Source of the DNA: Chloroflexota bacterium | Lineage (GTDB): Bacteria; Chloroflexota; UBA6077; FW602-bin22; JACPRP01 | Length of the DNA: 41,420 nucleotides | Reading direction: 5' to 3' | Assembly (NCBI GenBank): GCA_023480885.1 | Contig: JAMCWX010000060.1 | Coordinates: 4,211 to 45,630, forward strand | Shown here: one piece after another, positions 38,880-41,420 of the stretch | How the letters are laid out: each line of letters opens with the position of its first letter | Numbering within the stretch: the stretch's first letter is position 1 | Translations under genes and position numbers: made by a program | The notes under the pieces: model-generated | Databases searched by the model: none | What the model saw: only the letters and a program-made list of their open reading frames with translations | What the model was told of the DNA's origin: nothing

Positions 38880-41420
38880 TCGAATCTGAAAAGTACCGCC
38901 TGTTTCGAATAATCCCACCCCAACAGAACAGTACTGGGATCAAGGCACTGGCGCATATGCTGGAGAGCGTGCTCGGGTCAGAACCTATTTGCTTCGACAT
39001 ACTGCTGGAAGCCGGGGGACGACGCCGGTTGTTCTTACGCCTCCCCGAACAAGTTCCCGCCGCCCGGTGCCTTTCCTATCTTCGAGGTGCCCACCCTCAA
39101 GTGTCCTGCGAGGAAGTCGACACGGGCGGCACGCTGGAGCCGGAGCTGGACCCAGCTTATCCAACTGAAGACCAGGAGATAGCTCAAGCCGAACTGAGCC
39201 AGGAGAACCACCCCTGTTGTCCCTTGCGGATAGAGACGGACGACGACGATTTCACCGCCGCCGATCCGATCGTGCCGTTCCTGCACGCCGCCGACGATCT
39301 GCGGGATGACGAAAAGATTCTCCTGCAGGTTGTGGCCCAGTTACCGAGGCGAGATCATGGCGCCCCCTACCGGGCGCTGGCGGCCGGCGAGATGGGCAGG
39401 GGTGCGCGCGAAGCGCTGGCGAGCTCGATACCGGCGCGCCTGTTCCTCGGACTCGGCTTCGCCCTCATCTTTGGCCTGGCAGGGGTTCTCTTCTTGAAAG
39501 CCGGAAGCCACGCCAAGGGGCTGGTGGCTCTGGCGCTCGCCATTGGCGTATTGACGGGCTCCTACTGGCTGTTCAAGGCAAGCCGATGGGTGCTGGAGGT
39601 CGATCCGCACCTGATTGCCGCCAAGCTTCGCTACCGGGGCTACGATGCCCAGGTAAGAGTGACGGCCTACGGACCCAGGGCCGAGGAGCGCATCGCGACG
39701 GCCCTCGCCGCCTACTGCCAGTTGGGTGCGGGCGCCACCAATAGTCTGGTCTCAAGGGCAGCGTGCTTCGACCCGCGATTGCCCGCTCTGCAGGCTCGCC
39801 GCAGGTTGCTCGGAGGAAGCTTCTGCTGGCTCAACAGCGCAGAGCTGGCCTTGCTCTGGCACTTCCCTCAAGGCGAGGCCCAGGTGGGCGGTCTGGAGCG
39901 CACCCCGTTCCCAACTCTTTTGCCCTCGGGCGACCAATCGTTCCTATGCGCTGAAGGCTTTGCGGCAGGGCTCACCGACCACCCCGAGGCGAGACGGGAT
40001 GTACGTCTGCCCCGCGAGCTCCTCGACGAGCACATCGCCGTGCTGGGAGCCTCCGGTATGGGCAAGTCGAACCTGCTGCGACTCATCGGTCGCTGGATTA
40101 TGGAATCGGGCGGGCAGCTCATCGCCATCGATCCCCACGAAGAGCTTGCAGATTACCTGGCGGGCGCGGTGCCCGCCTCACAACGGGATAAGACGGTATA
40201 CCTCTGCGCCTCGAACCGCCCGCACCCCTTCGGTCTGAATCTGGTATCCGTCGACCCCGATCTGGCCGCGGACTACGCCGATCTGGTGGCCTATCGGAGC
40301 CAGGAGGGAGTGGACCGGGCTATCAGCTCGGTGCTATCGACTATGGAGCGAGCCCGGGCCGAGGCCTGGGGCCAGAGGATGCGCAGCCTGGCGGCAAGCG
40401 GCACGAAGCTGTTGGCGGAGGTAGGCCGCGCCACGGGGTTCGACTACACCCTCCTGGACCTGGAGACGCTGCTCGACGACCTGAATTTCGTCCGCGACCT
40501 GATCACCATCTACCGGCGAGTGGGCGAGGACCCGATGGTCGTGGGCTACTGGTACGGGGGCTGGATGCGCGCCACGGAGAGCCAGAGGCGGGAGTGGGCC
40601 TACTCCACGGTCAACCGTATAAATCTGTTGAAGAGTGGGGTGATGGGCAACATCGTGGGCTCGCGCAAGACTACCCTGGATATCGATCGCATCCTTCGGG
40701 AAGGGCACCACTTTATAGTCAACGCAGCTACGGGTTGGGAGGAGAACACCCGAGTCCTGATGGGGATGATCCTGGACCTGGTGAACCTGGCCCTACGCCG
40801 CCTGCCCAAGTCTTCCCAGCCGCGCATCTACGTCATGCTCGACGAGTTTCAGCTCATCAACGCGGCCAACCTGCAAGGGCTGGTGAACGAGCTGCGCAAG
40901 TGGGGCGTCCGCTTCGTCGTGGGCACCCAGGGCCTGAGCAACCTGGAGGAGCCTTCTGTGGCAAAGGTCGTCCTCAACAACGTCCAGCAGATTTTCGCCT
41001 TCAGCGCTGGTCCCGAAGAGCAGAAGAACATGGCCGCTCTGTTGGGTGGCGCCGTCGAGCCCGAGGCCCTCGCCTGCCTGAGCAGCTACCATTGCTACGC
41101 TCGCCTCAGGATCAAGGGGCGGGTGCAGCCGGTGTTCTCCTTCAAGGTGGGTCGGGCTCCCAAGGCAGACGAGACGGTTCGCCAGGAAACCCTGGCGCGC
41201 TCGCAAAAAGACTGGTGCCGTCCGGTGGAGGTCGTGGCGAGGGAGCGGCGCATCGTCGCCGAGAAGTACACCCTGGCGCGCTACGATCGTGCCGCCAACT
41301 CGGGATTGCCCGTGCGCGACGAGGCGTTCGTGGCTGCCAGTGGCTGGCCGAGTACGGACCCAAGCTCTGCTCCAATTATGCCCCAGCGGCTGCAGCAAAC
41401 CAAGCCGTCGCGCAAGGAAC
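38876..41420 (+). CDS. VirD4/TraG-like coupling ATPase (3' end beyond window)
   Basis: The frame opens at ATG 38876 and stays open to the window end (848 codons seen). An acidic N-terminal domain is followed by two membrane helices (about 185-225). The ATPase domain has Walker A GASGMGKS (391-398), IAIDPHEELADYL, and Walker B IYVMLDEFQLIN (Asp656, Glu657). The motif order LRKWGVRFVVGTQGLSNLE and ALLGG is like VirD4/TraD-type coupling proteins and the related HerA/DUF87 branch. It would select and feed substrate to the T4SS. The large extra N-terminal part is not typical of short VirD4s. No relaxase gene is seen upstream. Confidence 0.85.
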   Translation, partial: MIESEKYRLFRIIPPQQNSTGIKALAHMLESVLGSEPICFDILLEAGGRRRLFLRLPEQVPAARCLSYLRGAHPQVSCEEVDTGGTLEPELDPAYPTEDQEIAQAELSQENHPCCPLRIETDDDDFTAADPIVPFLHAADDLRDDEKILLQVVAQLPRRDHGAPYRALAAGEMGRGAREALASSIPARLFLGLGFALIFGLAGVLFLKAGSHAKGLVALALAIGVLTGSYWLFKASRWVLEVDPHLIAAKLRYRGYDAQVRVTAYGPRAEERIATALAAYCQLGAGATNSLVSRAACFDPRLPALQARRRLLGGSFCWLNSAELALLWHFPQGEAQVGGLERTPFPTLLPSGDQSFLCAEGFAAGLTDHPEARRDVRLPRELLDEHIAVLGASGMGKSNLLRLIGRWIMESGGQLIAIDPHEELADYLAGAVPASQRDKTVYLCASNRPHPFGLNLVSVDPDLAADYADLVAYRSQEGVDRAISSVLSTMERARAEAWGQRMRSLAASGTKLLAEVGRATGFDYTLLDLETLLDDLNFVRDLITIYRRVGEDPMVVGYWYGGWMRATESQRREWAYSTVNRINLLKSGVMGNIVGSRKTTLDIDRILREGHHFIVNAATGWEENTRVLMGMILDLVNLALRRLPKSSQPRIYVMLDEFQLINAANLQGLVNELRKWGVRFVVGTQGLSNLEEPSVAKVVLNNVQQIFAFSAGPEEQKNMAALLGGAVEPEALACLSSYHCYARLRIKGRVQPVFSFKVGRAPKADETVRQETLARSQKDWCRPVEVVARERRIVAEKYTLARYDRAANSGLPVRDEAFVAASGWPSTDPSSAPIMPQRLQQTKPSRKE

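Noticed and set aside
1..41420. CRISPR array, rRNA, integrase or relaxase
   Set aside because: I looked for regularly spaced repeats, rRNA motifs, tyrosine or serine recombinase motifs and MOB-type HUH or Tyr motifs and saw none in the window.

Overview
The window most likely comes from a Chloroflexota-type bacterium. The pointers are moderately GC-rich coding, frequent GTG/TTG starts behind strong GGAGG sites, a Tad/Flp pilus cluster next to a VirB/VirD4-type conjugation cluster, and anaerobe-type redox enzymes. This taxonomic guess is an inference from gene content; no rRNA or tRNA is visible.

Left part (1-10.4 kb, minus strand): a DDE transposase gene abuts the 3' end of a respiratory molybdoenzyme operon. 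That operon encodes a Tat-exported four-cluster Fe-S subunit, a Tat-exported molybdopterin catalytic subunit and a TorD-like chaperone with a probably shortened C-terminus. Behind a 343-bp regulatory gap lies an overlapping three-gene sensory operon: a PhnD-like binding lipoprotein, a HAMP-PAS-GAF histidine kinase and a NarL-type regulator. Together they look like an oxyanion-sensing respiratory system, in the manner of TtrSR or AioXSR.

10.7-15.1 kb (minus strand): a tightly coupled heavy-metal operon encodes a CmtR-like repressor (Cys61, Cys65, Cys107), signal peptidase II, a P1B-type ATPase with an unusual CSC motif, and a PaaK-like adenylate-forming enzyme. A TTGACA/TATCAT promoter overlapped by an imperfect palindrome precedes it.

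15.2-23.5 kb (plus strand): a Tad pilus module encodes CpaB, a small membrane protein, a PKD-domain secreted protein, TadZ, TadA, TadB, Flp pilin and TadC. tadB is split by a complete IS630-type element at a TA site; removing the element restores the frame exactly.

23.9-26.4 kb (minus strand): an AhpD-like protein, a double-cubane-cluster-type 2-hydroxyacyl-CoA dehydratase-family protein and its ATP-dependent activator form an anaerobic reductase cassette between the two secretion modules.

27.4-41.4 kb (plus strand): one long operon, mostly with 4-bp overlaps, starts with two TadE-like and one TadG-like pseudopilin genes. It runs on into T4SS genes: VirB2-like, VirB6/TrbL, PrgI/VirB3, a VirB4-associated protein, VirB4, VirB1-like transglycosylase, a lipoprotein, and a VirD4/TraG-like ATPase cut by the window end. 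The virB6 gene is split by a second IS630-type element plus an adjacent 139-bp MITE, again with exact frame restoration on removal.

The main discovery candidate is the combined Tad-pilus/T4SS machine. Its two halves are each preceded by the same 38-bp element (34/38 identical, containing TGGGCACAAYCTGTGCCCA) at the same distance from a candidate -35 box. No relaxase is seen, so whether it moves DNA, protein or builds a pilus is open.
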